Source of the DNA: UBA10110 sp964354145
GTDB taxonomy: Bacteria > Patescibacteriota > Kazan-3B-28 > UBA10110
Direction: 5' to 3'
DNA length: 24,042 nucleotides
Assembly: GCA_964354145.1 (NCBI GenBank)
Contig: CAYGXX010000006.1
Coordinates: 1 to 24,042 of the forward strand
Part shown: positions 13,074 to 19,119 of the stretch, piece by piece
Layout of the letters: each line of letters begins with the position of its first letter
Numbering within the stretch: position 1 is the stretch's first letter
Notes under the pieces: model-generated
The model's database searches: none
Told to the model about the DNA's origin: nothing
The model's input: the letters and a program-made list of their open reading frames with translations, nothing else
Made by a program: the position numbers and the translations under genes

Positions 13074-13374
13074 GGAAATTGGTGCTTAATTTAATAATTT
13101 GATTAAAGTCATCCTTGGGCGAAGCTTTATTGCGCTTCGTGGCACGGCACTTCAAACACTTATGGATAATGTCGTATTCGCCGCCTTTAAGCTCCACTCG
13201 TGAGGGCGCCATTAAGCCGCCGCAAGGATTAGCCCTGTCGCCGGGGAGATTATCGACATGCCGGCTATACAAACATTTCGGGCAATGATTGGTGTAGCCG
13301 CTGCCACGAACTTTATACCCGCAGTTTTCGCAGATAAAATCTTCAGGAGTTTTGATAAAATTCTTTCTGTCCAT
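13066..13374 (-). CDS. RNHCP domain protein
   Basis: 102 residues with the zinc-knuckle layout and namesake motif of the RNHCP family: FICENCGYKVRGSGYTNHCPKCLYSRHVD, then PGDRANPCGGLMAPSRVE and CLKCRATKRNKASPKDDF. Three cysteine pairs (CENC, CPKC, CLKC) plus NPC make one or two zinc sites. The family is uncharacterised; an RNA- or nucleic-acid-binding role is usually guessed. GGAG eight bases before the ATG supports the start. It overlaps the downstream phosphosugar transferase gene by 8 bases. It lies directly next to the restriction island but reads in the housekeeping direction. Confidence 0.85.
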   Translation of the reverse strand: MDRKNFIKTPEDFICENCGYKVRGSGYTNHCPKCLYSRHVDNLPGDRANPCGGLMAPSRVELKGGEYDIIHKCLKCRATKRNKASPKDDFNQIIKLSTNFLV

Positions 13375-13416
13375 TAGTTTTGCTCCAATTAGCCCCTATG
13401 CATGTATGCACTATTA

Positions 13417-13821
13417 CTATCCAAGAAATTGAACGATTTTGCTAATATATTTATCGGGTTCTTTGCAAAGCTGATGTTCCCAGATTCTCAATACTTTCCA
13501 CCCTGATCGCCTCAATTTAGCGCGGTTACGTCTATCCCGCGCAACATTATCGCTAATTTTCTGCAGCCAATACTTCTCCGGGAGCTTGGACTGCCATTTT
13601 TCAAGATCATGGCCATGCCAAAAATCTCCATCAATAAAAATAGCAATCTTTTTTCTTGGTAATGCAATGTCAGGCTTTCCGATAACTCTTTTGTAGTGCC
13701 TGTAAAAATATATTTTTCTCTTCGTAAGCTCCCGAAAAACCAACATCTCAACTTTGGTATTCTCAGAGTGTATCCGAGACATCACCTTGCTTCGCTTGTC
13801 TTTGCTAAATACATCAGCCAC
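13417..13821 (-). CDS. vsr: Very short patch repair endonuclease (Vsr), cysteine-depleted variant
   Basis: Nicks 5' of the T in T:G mismatches that arise when 5-methylcytosine deaminates; typically paired with a cytosine methyltransferase, as here. From the GTG at 13821 it is 134 residues: VFSKDKRSKVMSRIHSENTKVE, GKPDIALP with the catalytic Asp51, IFIDGDFWHGHDLEKW (His69, His71), and DNVARDRRNRAKLRRSGWKVLRIWEH. The numbering coincides with E. coli Vsr, but zinc ligands Cys66 and Cys73 are Asp and Leu here, and the WEC cysteine is replaced by His, so the structural zinc is probably absent or rebuilt. Divergent from the methyltransferase with 69 bases between. I prefer the GTG over the upstream in-frame extension, which has no family similarity. 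Confidence 0.9.
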   Translation of the reverse strand: MADVFSKDKRSKVMSRIHSENTKVEMLVFRELTKRKIYFYRHYKRVIGKPDIALPRKKIAIFIDGDFWHGHDLEKWQSKLPEKYWLQKISDNVARDRRNRAKLRRSGWKVLRIWEHQLCKEPDKYISKIVQFLG

Positions 13822-13825
13822 TAGC

Positions 13826-13854
13826 TTGCTCAATCTTAAACATTGATATATAAT
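13826..13854 (+). promoter_or_regulatory. Probable promoter of the cytosine methyltransferase
   Basis: TTGCTC (13826-13831), 17-base spacer, TATAAT (13849-13854, 6/6). The -35 is weak (3/6). The expected start near 13861 gives a ~30-base leader without a Shine-Dalgarno. Confidence 0.55.
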
Positions 13855-13890
13855 AAGGCTACAAATTCCCCAAGTAAGCACAAACACCCT

Positions 13891-14925
13891 ATGAAAATTA
13901 TATCCCTATTTTGCGGAGCTGGAGGCATGGACTTGGGTTTTATAAAAGCCGACCATGAGATAGTTTGGGCTAATGATAACGATGTTGACAGCATAAAAAC
14001 ATACAAGAACTACTTCTGCGAAAAACTTGGATTAGATGAAAATCATGTTATGCTTGGCGATATTAAGGATGTGCGGACAGATGATATTCCTGATGGTGAT
14101 GTCGTAATAGGTGGTTTCCCCTGCCAAGGATTTTCCATAGCAAATCCCTACCGCCATACTGAGGATTCACGCAACGAGCTTTATTTGGAATTGCTTAGGA
14201 TTATCAAGGGGAAAAAACCAAAATATTTCATTGCAGAAAATGTGCAGGGGATCACCTCTATAGGTGGATATGAAACGTCCGAAGATCAAAAACACAAGGA
14301 GGGCAAGGTGTTAAAAATGATCTTGGAAGACTTTAGGAAAGCTGGATATTACGTAAAGTGGAAGGTTCTTAATGCTGCTGATTTTGGAGTACCTCAATTA
14401 CGCAAAAGAATAATAATACTTGGCACTAGACATGGCGTCTATCCGGATTTATTACACCCCGAACCGACTCATAACCAATATCCTGAACGTAGCGACCTGC
14501 CAACATGGACAACCCTAAGGAGTGCGATAGGCAACCTCCCGGATCCAAATAGCAGTCATGTGCTAAAAAATCATATAGGGACATCGCACCAGGTCAAAAT
14601 CAATGGGTTTATTGGAAATAGGGCTACCCAATGGGATAAACCATCGCCAACTATAGTTGGCAGAGGCGGAGGAACAGGCGGACCGGTAATTATTCCTCAC
14701 CCTAATCTCGAGCGACGCCTAACGGTCAGGGAAACTGCACGTATACAATGCTTTCCTGATAATTTTGAATTCTACGGCTCTATAAGCTCCTGCTACCGAC
14801 AAATCGGCAATGCAGTCCCTTGGCCTCTCGCATACCACGTTGCTAGAATGCTGCCGACTATCGTGACCACCGAGACTGCAAATAATCAAAAATTGCCTTC
14901 TGCTCGGACGCAGTTAATTGCTTGA
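13891..14925 (+). CDS. dcm: DNA (cytosine-5-)-methyltransferase
   Basis: Type II modification enzyme, 344 residues. It carries the C5-MTase motifs in order: I SLFCGAGGMDLGF (SAM binding, res. 5-17), IV GGFPCQGFS with the catalytic Cys78, VI ENV (116-118), VIII QLRKR (169-173), a target-recognition stretch with TIVGRGGGTGGP, and IX/X RLTVRETARIQCFPDNFEF with YRQIGNAVPWPLA. Start at 13891 because MKIISLFCGAG is the usual family start; the upstream frame is leader. Specificity cannot be read from sequence. Flanked by vsr (divergent) and an HNH endonuclease (convergent, last 68 bases overlapping). Codon use looks more AT-rich than the neighbours, consistent with transfer. Confidence 0.95.
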   Translation: MKIISLFCGAGGMDLGFIKADHEIVWANDNDVDSIKTYKNYFCEKLGLDENHVMLGDIKDVRTDDIPDGDVVIGGFPCQGFSIANPYRHTEDSRNELYLELLRIIKGKKPKYFIAENVQGITSIGGYETSEDQKHKEGKVLKMILEDFRKAGYYVKWKVLNAADFGVPQLRKRIIILGTRHGVYPDLLHPEPTHNQYPERSDLPTWTTLRSAIGNLPDPNSSHVLKNHIGTSHQVKINGFIGNRATQWDKPSPTIVGRGGGTGGPVIIPHPNLERRLTVRETARIQCFPDNFEFYGSISSCYRQIGNAVPWPLAYHVARMLPTIVTTETANNQKLPSARTQLIA

Positions 14926-15490
14926 TTTTATCAAGCAAAGACAGCGTTTTAGGTGGTATGATATCTTGGTTTTTCAGGCCCTCGTTGCATACATTACAAA
15001 GTGTGACAAAATCAGCAGCCGACAATTTATGTTCGGGGCCATTATCAGATTTATCGTCTCTGCATTTGTGAGCTATCAGATGCCCAACATGAAGAGTGAT
15101 TTTTCGACCCGAAGCAAATGGGTCATCATCGCTCGGCCCTCTGCCGCACATCCTACATGAGTAGTTATCTCGTCTAAATACTTCTACCATTATAGGTTTA
15201 GTAACTCCGCGAGAACGAATTTTGCTAGGAATTGGATCCCTGCTTCGCAGAACCCATTCATTAACCTTGAGATTCAATCCTGTCTCGGCATTATTCTTAT
15301 GGTTCACAATATCGTACCCCATCTCATCCCGTAATTCAAATATCCGACGAATATTATGGGATATGGGCTTTCCTCTTACTCCCCCTAATTGAGCTAACTC
15401 TTGGGACGTAACAACTTTTCCAATTCTGGATTGAAATAATTCAAGAGCTTTTCGTATATAAGATTTTGGCTTTACTTTTTTATAATTCAT
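14858..15490 (-). CDS. HNH endonuclease, probable restriction enzyme of the cluster
   Basis: 210 residues. An N-terminal winged-helix-like region (res. ~10-80: ALELFQSRIGKVVTSQELAQ, ISHNIRRIFELRDEMGYDIV) precedes a zinc-bound HNH domain: CRMC (112-115), LHVGHLIAH with the catalytic histidine (133-141; the usual Asp of HVDH is Gly), and LCNVCNEGLKN (164-174) with the second CxxC and the final Asn. The start overlaps the stop of the XRE gene as ATGA, so the two are translated together. Its 3' end overlaps the methyltransferase gene by 68 bases in the convergent sense. Restriction activity is inferred from the cluster (controller, HNH, MTase, Vsr). Confidence 0.88.
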   Translation of the reverse strand: MNYKKVKPKSYIRKALELFQSRIGKVVTSQELAQLGGVRGKPISHNIRRIFELRDEMGYDIVNHKNNAETGLNLKVNEWVLRSRDPIPSKIRSRGVTKPIMVEVFRRDNYSCRMCGRGPSDDDPFASGRKITLHVGHLIAHKCRDDKSDNGPEHKLSAADFVTLCNVCNEGLKNQDIIPPKTLSLLDKIKQLTASEQKAIFDYLQSRWSR

Positions 15491-15708
15491 CGGGTAATGA
15501 CCGAATTAATGCTCAACCCATAAAGCGCGGCTAATTTGCTTAGCTCTACAACATCAATGCGTCTTTCTCCAGATTCAATCTTAGACACAAAAGATTGTGG
15601 CTTTTCCAACTTGGCAGCCACCTCTTCCTGCGTTAAACCAGCCGCTTTGCGCGCCTGCTTTAGTTTTTCGATTATCCGCTTATACTCACCCGAGTAAACT
15701 GATTTCAT
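15487..15708 (-). CDS. XRE-family controller protein (C protein) of the restriction cluster
   Basis: 73-residue helix-turn-helix protein: LKQARKAAGLTQEEVAAKLEKPQSFVSKIESGERRIDVVELSKLAALYGL, the size and pattern of restriction-modification C proteins. These bind operators at their own promoter and delay endonuclease expression until the DNA is methylated. The stop overlaps the HNH start (ATGA), which places the endonuclease under its control. No Shine-Dalgarno is seen before the ATG; C genes are often leaderless. Tandem repeats at 15734-15768 are the likely operator. Confidence 0.9.
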   Translation of the reverse strand: MKSVYSGEYKRIIEKLKQARKAAGLTQEEVAAKLEKPQSFVSKIESGERRIDVVELSKLAALYGLSINSVITR

Positions 15709-15733
15709 ACAAAGGGCTTAATGCCACTAGAAT

Positions 15734-15768
15734 ATATCCCAAAATAGAATATCCCAAATTAGGATATT
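15734..15768. promoter_or_regulatory. Tandem operator-like repeats upstream of the controller gene
   Basis: Two overlapping 19-base repeats (15734-15752 and 15749-15767; 17/19 identical, 15-base period) each start ATATCCCAAA. The second contains a perfect inverted repeat, AATATCC (15748-15754) with GGATATT (15762-15768). They sit 26-60 bases upstream of the controller start, where C-boxes lie in other systems, and probably overlap the promoter. Confidence 0.7.
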
Positions 15769-15844
15769 GCTTATGCCCTGCTTAAAATCAGCCCGGCAGG
15801 GTATCTAATTCTCTGTAAGCCGGCGGGGAAGGACATTATGCTGC

Positions 15845-16033
15845 TTAGGCAGCTACTGTACTAACAATTTCTGCCAACATAGCAAGGGCTTTCACCCTTT
15901 CTGCGGAACGTATGGCATCGGATTTGGTAGTATAAGCTTCGCTTACGGCTACCTTTTCACCGTTGCCGGCGACTAATCGCCATCTGTACTGACCAGCAAC
16001 GTCCCTGTAAATGCGAAATTGCACACTATGCAT
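15845..16033 (-). CDS. YegP-like DUF1508 domain protein
   Basis: 62 residues holding one DUF1508 unit: FRIYRDVAGQYRWRLVAGNGEKVAVSEAYTTKSDAIRSAERVK, matching the F-x-I-Y-x-D-x-x-G-x-x-R-W-R-L-x-A-x-N-G pattern, then a hydrophobic C-terminal helix. YegP family members are small cytosolic proteins of unknown role, usually with two such repeats; this one has a single unit. A strong Shine-Dalgarno (GGAGGT, 4-base spacing) fixes the ATG at 16033. The gap before the controller gene holds a CCCTGC/GCAGGG hairpin (about 15775-15802) and no other gene. Confidence 0.85.
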   Translation of the reverse strand: MHSVQFRIYRDVAGQYRWRLVAGNGEKVAVSEAYTTKSDAIRSAERVKALAMLAEIVSTVAA

Positions 16034-16281
16034 TTTCACCTCCAGAGTTAATGCTTAGTATAGAGAGGACATCGGTCCGAATCTCACTGCCCCCTCGAAA
16101 TAGACACGTTAGCATAACTAACCCGCCCATATCAGGGGAGCGTGAAAATCGCATGATCTCCCACAACAAATAACCAAGAAAATTGCCCCGGAGAATATCC
16201 CCACCGGTTTGCAAAGAACTAGTTAACGTAACATTGTAGCACGTCCAGAATTCAGATAATTTGCATGGCTATTTAATTTTT

Positions 16282-16432
16282 AGCAGCCTCTCTCCGACCT
16301 ATGAAGTGAGCTGGAAACAAATAACCAAAATTGCCGTCGCGTGTCCATGTTTGAGCCAGTAGGCGAGTTTGGACTTTAAGCGGTAAGACAATTTTGGTAT
16401 ATGAAGTCAGCTCACGGAGTCGGGAGGCGGCT
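16282..16432. ncRNA. Long rod-like foldback, candidate structured RNA or foldback element
   Basis: The two arms pair in register over about 50 bases: AGCAGCCTC with GAGGCGGCT, CCGAC with GTCGG, GTGAGCTG with CAGCTCAC and CCAAAATTG with CAATTTTGG. The loop 16334-16388 can form a GTCCA/TGGAC helix of its own. No coding signal is convincing. The interrupted rod with internal loops is the kind of shape seen in 6S-like RNAs, but no family motif is recognised, and a MITE or foldback relic is equally possible. The rest of 16034-16281 shows nothing firm beyond a weak short frame. Confidence 0.45.
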
Positions 16433-16437
16433 TTTGG

Positions 16438-16467
16438 GCCACCGTTTTGGCCGCTCAAAATGGTGGC
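16438..16467. terminator. Strong hairpin directly after mltG
   Basis: GCCACCGTTTTG (16438-16449) pairs with CAAAATGGTGGC (16456-16467) around GCCGCT: 12 pairs with one G-T. It lies 8 bases past the mltG stop. On the minus strand the stem is followed by CCAAAAGCC, not a T-run, so it may protect the mRNA 3' end rather than terminate. Confidence 0.5.
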
Positions 16468-16475
16468 AAAATTAT

Positions 16476-17459
16476 TTACAGCAGATATTTAACCTTGTTT
16501 TGGTTATGCTCCTCTAGGGTCTTGGCATAATGGGTCACTCCCTCGGGATCAGTGAGGTAGTAATAATACTTATGCTGAGCTGGATGCAGCGCTGCTTCTA
16601 TGGAAGCTAACCCGGGATTGCAGATAGGTCCGGGCGGCAGCCCGCTGAATCTCCGGGTATTATAGGGCGAATCGATAGTAAGGTTGGCAGCAGTTAAGGG
16701 ATCCTTCCAGTTATTGATGATGTACCGCACCGTGGCATCAACGCCCAACTTCATACCAATCTTCAGACGATTATAGATGACTCCGGCGATCATCGGCCGG
16801 TCTTCCGCCTTGCAAGCTTCCCGCTCCACTAAAGAGGCGACGATTAATACTTGATACAGATTTTGCTCGCCCAAATCCGGCTGAATGTCTGAATGATACT
16901 TATTAGAAAAATTATCCAGCATCTGGTGCACCGCCGAGAGGGGATCGCCCTTAATTAATTTGTAAGTATCGGGAAACAAAAAACCTTCCAGAGATTTACC
17001 GGCGGGGCGGAATTTTAGAAAATCATAATCAGGAGGAAACTCATTAGCGATCTTTAGGAACTCTTCTTTGGTGGAGATATTCTTTTGCGCCACCAGCTCA
17101 GCGATCTGCTCTAGAGTAAATCCTTCCGGGATGGTCAGGGTAACATTAGCGGTATTGCCGCTGGCAATGAAATTAGCAATAACGGGCAAACTCTGGCTCG
17201 GCGAAAGCTCGTAAGTCCCGGGTTGCACAATGACCTGCCCAGTTAATTTGAGATATGCCTTGAAGCCCCAGGCAGATTTAATAATGCCTTCCTTTTGCAA
17301 ATGCTCCGCAATGGCGCCAATGCCTTCCCCCGATTGCACCACAAACTGCTTGGGCTGGCGGCTAGCCCCAGCCGGTGCCAGCCAGACATAATAAGCCCCT
17401 CCTAACGCCAGAATTAGGACTAAAAACCCTCCAATTAGCCACCAGTGTTTAGTTTTCAT
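16476..17459 (-). CDS. mltG: Endolytic murein transglycosylase MltG
   Basis: Cuts nascent peptidoglycan strands at the outer face of the inner membrane. 327 residues: N-terminal membrane anchor (res. 7-28, WLIGGFLVLILALGGAYYVWL), LysM-like subdomain (FVVQSGEGIGAIAEHLQKEGII), and the YceG catalytic domain from ~105: SLEGFLFPDTYKL, VASLVEREA with the catalytic Glu212, DSPYNTRRFSGLPPGPICNPG, and YYYYLTDPEGVTHYAKTLEEHN at the end. Normal family length and complete. Separated from the 63-residue membrane protein upstream by a terminator, yet no clear promoter is seen. Confidence 0.96.
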   Translation of the reverse strand: MKTKHWWLIGGFLVLILALGGAYYVWLAPAGASRQPKQFVVQSGEGIGAIAEHLQKEGIIKSAWGFKAYLKLTGQVIVQPGTYELSPSQSLPVIANFIASGNTANVTLTIPEGFTLEQIAELVAQKNISTKEEFLKIANEFPPDYDFLKFRPAGKSLEGFLFPDTYKLIKGDPLSAVHQMLDNFSNKYHSDIQPDLGEQNLYQVLIVASLVEREACKAEDRPMIAGVIYNRLKIGMKLGVDATVRYIINNWKDPLTAANLTIDSPYNTRRFSGLPPGPICNPGLASIEAALHPAQHKYYYYLTDPEGVTHYAKTLEEHNQNKVKYLL

Positions 17460-17484
17460 TAGTAAATTTATTTTACCACTTCAA

Positions 17485-17512
17485 AAATCCGACCCCAGGC
17501 GGGATCGGATTT
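17485..17512 (-). terminator. Terminator after the small membrane protein gene
   Basis: Minus strand: AAATCCGA and TCGGATTT form an 8-bp stem around a GC-rich loop, with TT following. It lies 22 bases past the stop of the 63-residue protein. Confidence 0.7.
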
Positions 17513-17534
17513 CACTTCCCCTAAAATAGGCTGC

Positions 17535-17726
17535 TTAGCGCCGCTCAATCAATTCTTTGACGGCTATTGCGATCAGGAGAACTGGCCAATAAGCCAACAA
17601 ATAGACACCCAAAAACCCCAGATTAACTCCCAGAATCACAAATCCGATCAAAAATATGATGATGATATAGAACCAATCGTTAAAAATATGCACGCCGCCG
17701 CACTTACACTCATCATGTTTAGCCAT
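17535..17726 (-). CDS. 63-residue membrane protein with a Cys/His N-terminus
   Basis: Unrecognised. The N-terminus MAKHDECKCGGVHIFNDW carries a CxC and histidines that could bind metal. Two membrane helices follow (FYIIIIFLIGFVILGVNLGF and VYLLAYWPVLLIAIAVK), then a charged end, ELIERR. GGAGGG eight bases upstream fixes the ATG at 17726 rather than the longer open frame. Two hairpins sit in the leader between ruvA and this gene, and a terminator follows, so expression may be regulated separately from ruvA. Confidence 0.7.
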   Translation of the reverse strand: MAKHDECKCGGVHIFNDWFYIIIIFLIGFVILGVNLGFLGVYLLAYWPVLLIAIAVKELIERR

Positions 17727-17740
17727 AGAGTTTACCCTCC

Positions 17741-17797
17741 ACATCGTTAGATGTGCTCCGATTTCCAAGTGTCATTGGAACATCGGAGCCACTTTTT
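17741..17797. terminator. Two hairpins between ruvA and the small membrane protein; the larger points to the plus strand
   Basis: ACATC-GTTA-GATGT (17741-17754) lies next to the Shine-Dalgarno of the membrane protein gene. GTGCTCCGATTTCCAA (17753-17768) pairs with TTGGAACATCGGAGCCAC (17775-17792), closing on GTGTCA. The T5 run (17793-17797) follows on the plus strand, opposite to the surrounding genes, so as a terminator it would stop antisense transcripts. On the minus strand it acts only as a leader hairpin. The two stems share bases 17753-17754 and may compete. Confidence 0.6.
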
Positions 17798-17806
17798 ATA
17801 TAATAA

Positions 17807-18364
17807 TTAACCTAATAATCTTAATGCTTCTTTGACCTTGTCTTCTAAGGAAGCTTGCGGAGAGATTTTGCGAATCACTTCACGAATTTCATACATATTA
17901 TAACCTAATCCTGACAGTGCATTAATAACTTCCTGCGAACTGCCGCTTAATTCACTCACACCAATTTCACCGACCTTGCTTTTTAGTTCCAAAATGATGC
18001 GCTCCGCGGTTTTTTTGCCGATCCCGCTTACCGCCGTGAATAGAGCGCTGTCGCCACGGCCAATCGCAGATTGCAATTCTTCCACCTTGCCAGCGCCAAG
18101 GACCGCCAGAGCGATCCTAGGGCCTACTCCGGACACACCAATCAACAAATTGAACAATTCTAGCTCCGCCAAAGTTAAGAACCCATAGAGCGATTGACTA
18201 TCCTCTCGGACTACTAATTGAGTAAACAATTTAATTGGTTGGCCCGCTAATGTTTTGACTACCACATCGCTCACCACAAACACTTTATAGCCAAGCCCAC
18301 CAACCTCTACCACCAGATGGTCTAATCCTTTATGAATGATGTTTCCTGAAACCCTCGCAATCAT
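17807..18364 (-). CDS. ruvA: Holliday junction branch migration protein RuvA
   Basis: Tetrameric junction-binding subunit that loads the RuvB motor. 185 residues: OB-fold domain I (MIARVSGNIIHKGLDHLVVEVGGLGYKVFV), domain II with two helix-hairpin-helix motifs (LLIGVSGVGPRIALAVLGAG and FTAVSGIGKKTAERIILELK), and C-terminal domain III (SSQEVINALSGLGYNMYEIREVI), which contacts RuvB. Complete, slightly shorter than E. coli RuvA (203). It is normally adjacent to ruvC; here 1.7 kb of repeats and a hypothetical gene separate them. Confidence 0.96.
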   Translation of the reverse strand: MIARVSGNIIHKGLDHLVVEVGGLGYKVFVVSDVVVKTLAGQPIKLFTQLVVREDSQSLYGFLTLAELELFNLLIGVSGVGPRIALAVLGAGKVEELQSAIGRGDSALFTAVSGIGKKTAERIILELKSKVGEIGVSELSGSSQEVINALSGLGYNMYEIREVIRKISPQASLEDKVKEALRLLG

Positions 18365-18445
18365 ATCTTTATTCTAACATCCCACCTGGTCATCCCCCGC
18401 ACTCTTTTGTCATTCCCACCTCTATCCTGTTATTCCACCTTTTTT

Positions 18446-18563
18446 GTCATCCTCAAGCCGGAGGCGAAGCGCTCCGACATTGGGGATCTAGACAGAAAAC
18501 AAACAAAAAACATTTTTCTGTTTCTATTTCTGTCTGGATTATCCGATCAAGCCGGATAATGAC
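18446..18563. repeat. REPIN-like composite inverted element 1
   Basis: GTCAT at one end and ATGAC at the other. Left hairpin ATCCTCAA/TTGGGGAT with inner CGGAG/CTCCG; middle stem AGACAGAAA/TTTCTGTCT around an AT-rich loop; right hairpin TTATCCG/CGGATAA. Lies between ruvA and the decayed Trp-rich gene copy. Confidence 0.85.
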
Positions 18564-18607
18564 AAGAATAAATAATAACAAAACTCTCCCAATAAAATGG
18601 GAGAGAA

Positions 18608-18776
18608 ATGAAGAGAGTTGTGGACAACGCCGCCGGGTTGTTGTCATTCCAATCGTTGTCGAGCCAGCTGTAGTCCCAGTTCCACCTCGTGCCATTCCAG
18701 TAGAGATAACGGACAACGAGGTTGCCATCGGCGTTGCGATTATATCTAGAGTACCACCCAAGCCACTGCCCTTAGA
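18608..18776 (-). pseudogene. Decayed 3' copy of the Trp-rich 212-codon gene
   Basis: Bases 18619-18740 match 19129-19250 with 8 differences in 122; bases 18682-18740 are identical. In frame the fragment reads RNADGNLVVRYLYWNGTRW, then NWDYSWLDNDWNDNNPAAL, the C-terminus of the 212-codon gene with several replacements in the last part. The frame is closed by a TAA just upstream (near 18777) and has no start, while downstream it runs into REPIN element 1. So only about 55 codons remain. The remainder of 18777-19036 holds a CCCCGAG/CGAGGGG hairpin and no gene. Confidence 0.8.
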
Positions 18777-18872
18777 ATACTCTCGGGGCTGTATTTTATC
18801 CGACATCTTAAATGTCATAGCACTCCAGACCAAGTATCTTCATTTTTTGACCCATTCGACTTGGCTCAGGGT

Positions 18873-18895
18873 CACCCCGAGTTTATCGAGGGGTG
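18873..18895. repeat. CCCCGAG/CGAGGGG palindrome
   Basis: CACCCCGAG-TTTAT-CGAGGGGTG, a 9-bp perfect hairpin. It belongs to the same palindrome family as the copies at 20737-20756 and inside the helicase gene (21910-21928). It lies in a non-coding stretch. Confidence 0.7.
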
Positions 18896-19036
18896 AAGTT
18901 TCTACATACTCCGCTCTACCTGCAACCTTGATCGCAGATACTCTGGGATAGTATGGATACTAGTTTCGGTAGTCAGGGACCTTGATCCCTGTCATATTCA
19001 CCTACTTCCATCTTTATTATAACAAAATACAAAATC

Positions 19037-19056
19037 AGCCCCGCTAACGCGGGGCT
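19037..19056 (-). terminator. Terminator after the Trp-rich 212-codon gene
   Basis: AGCCCCGC and GCGGGGCT form a perfect 8-bp stem around four bases; on the minus strand GATTTTGTATTTT follows. About 65 bases past the stop. Confidence 0.8.
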
Positions 19057-19119
19057 ATCAAATTCTCAAGAACAAAGGGTCAGGGACCAAAGAAAAACCA
19101 AGGGTCCAAGGACCAAGGA

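Noticed and set aside
16026..16214. Minus-strand frame of about 62 codons (or 42 from an internal ATG after GGGAG) ahead of the YegP-like gene
   Set aside because: The long form needs a TTG start, the product has no recognisable pattern, and the frame ends inside the ribosome site and start of the YegP-like gene. It could be a leader peptide but is not supported enough to call.
16273..16458. Minus-strand 61-codon frame across the foldback after mltG
   Set aside because: It is explained by the long inverted repeat: both arms are translated and no start signal or family pattern exists.
18559..18951. Plus-strand 130-codon frame opposite the decayed Trp-rich copy
   Set aside because: It is the complement of REPIN element 1 and the pseudogene; no start signal and no family similarity.
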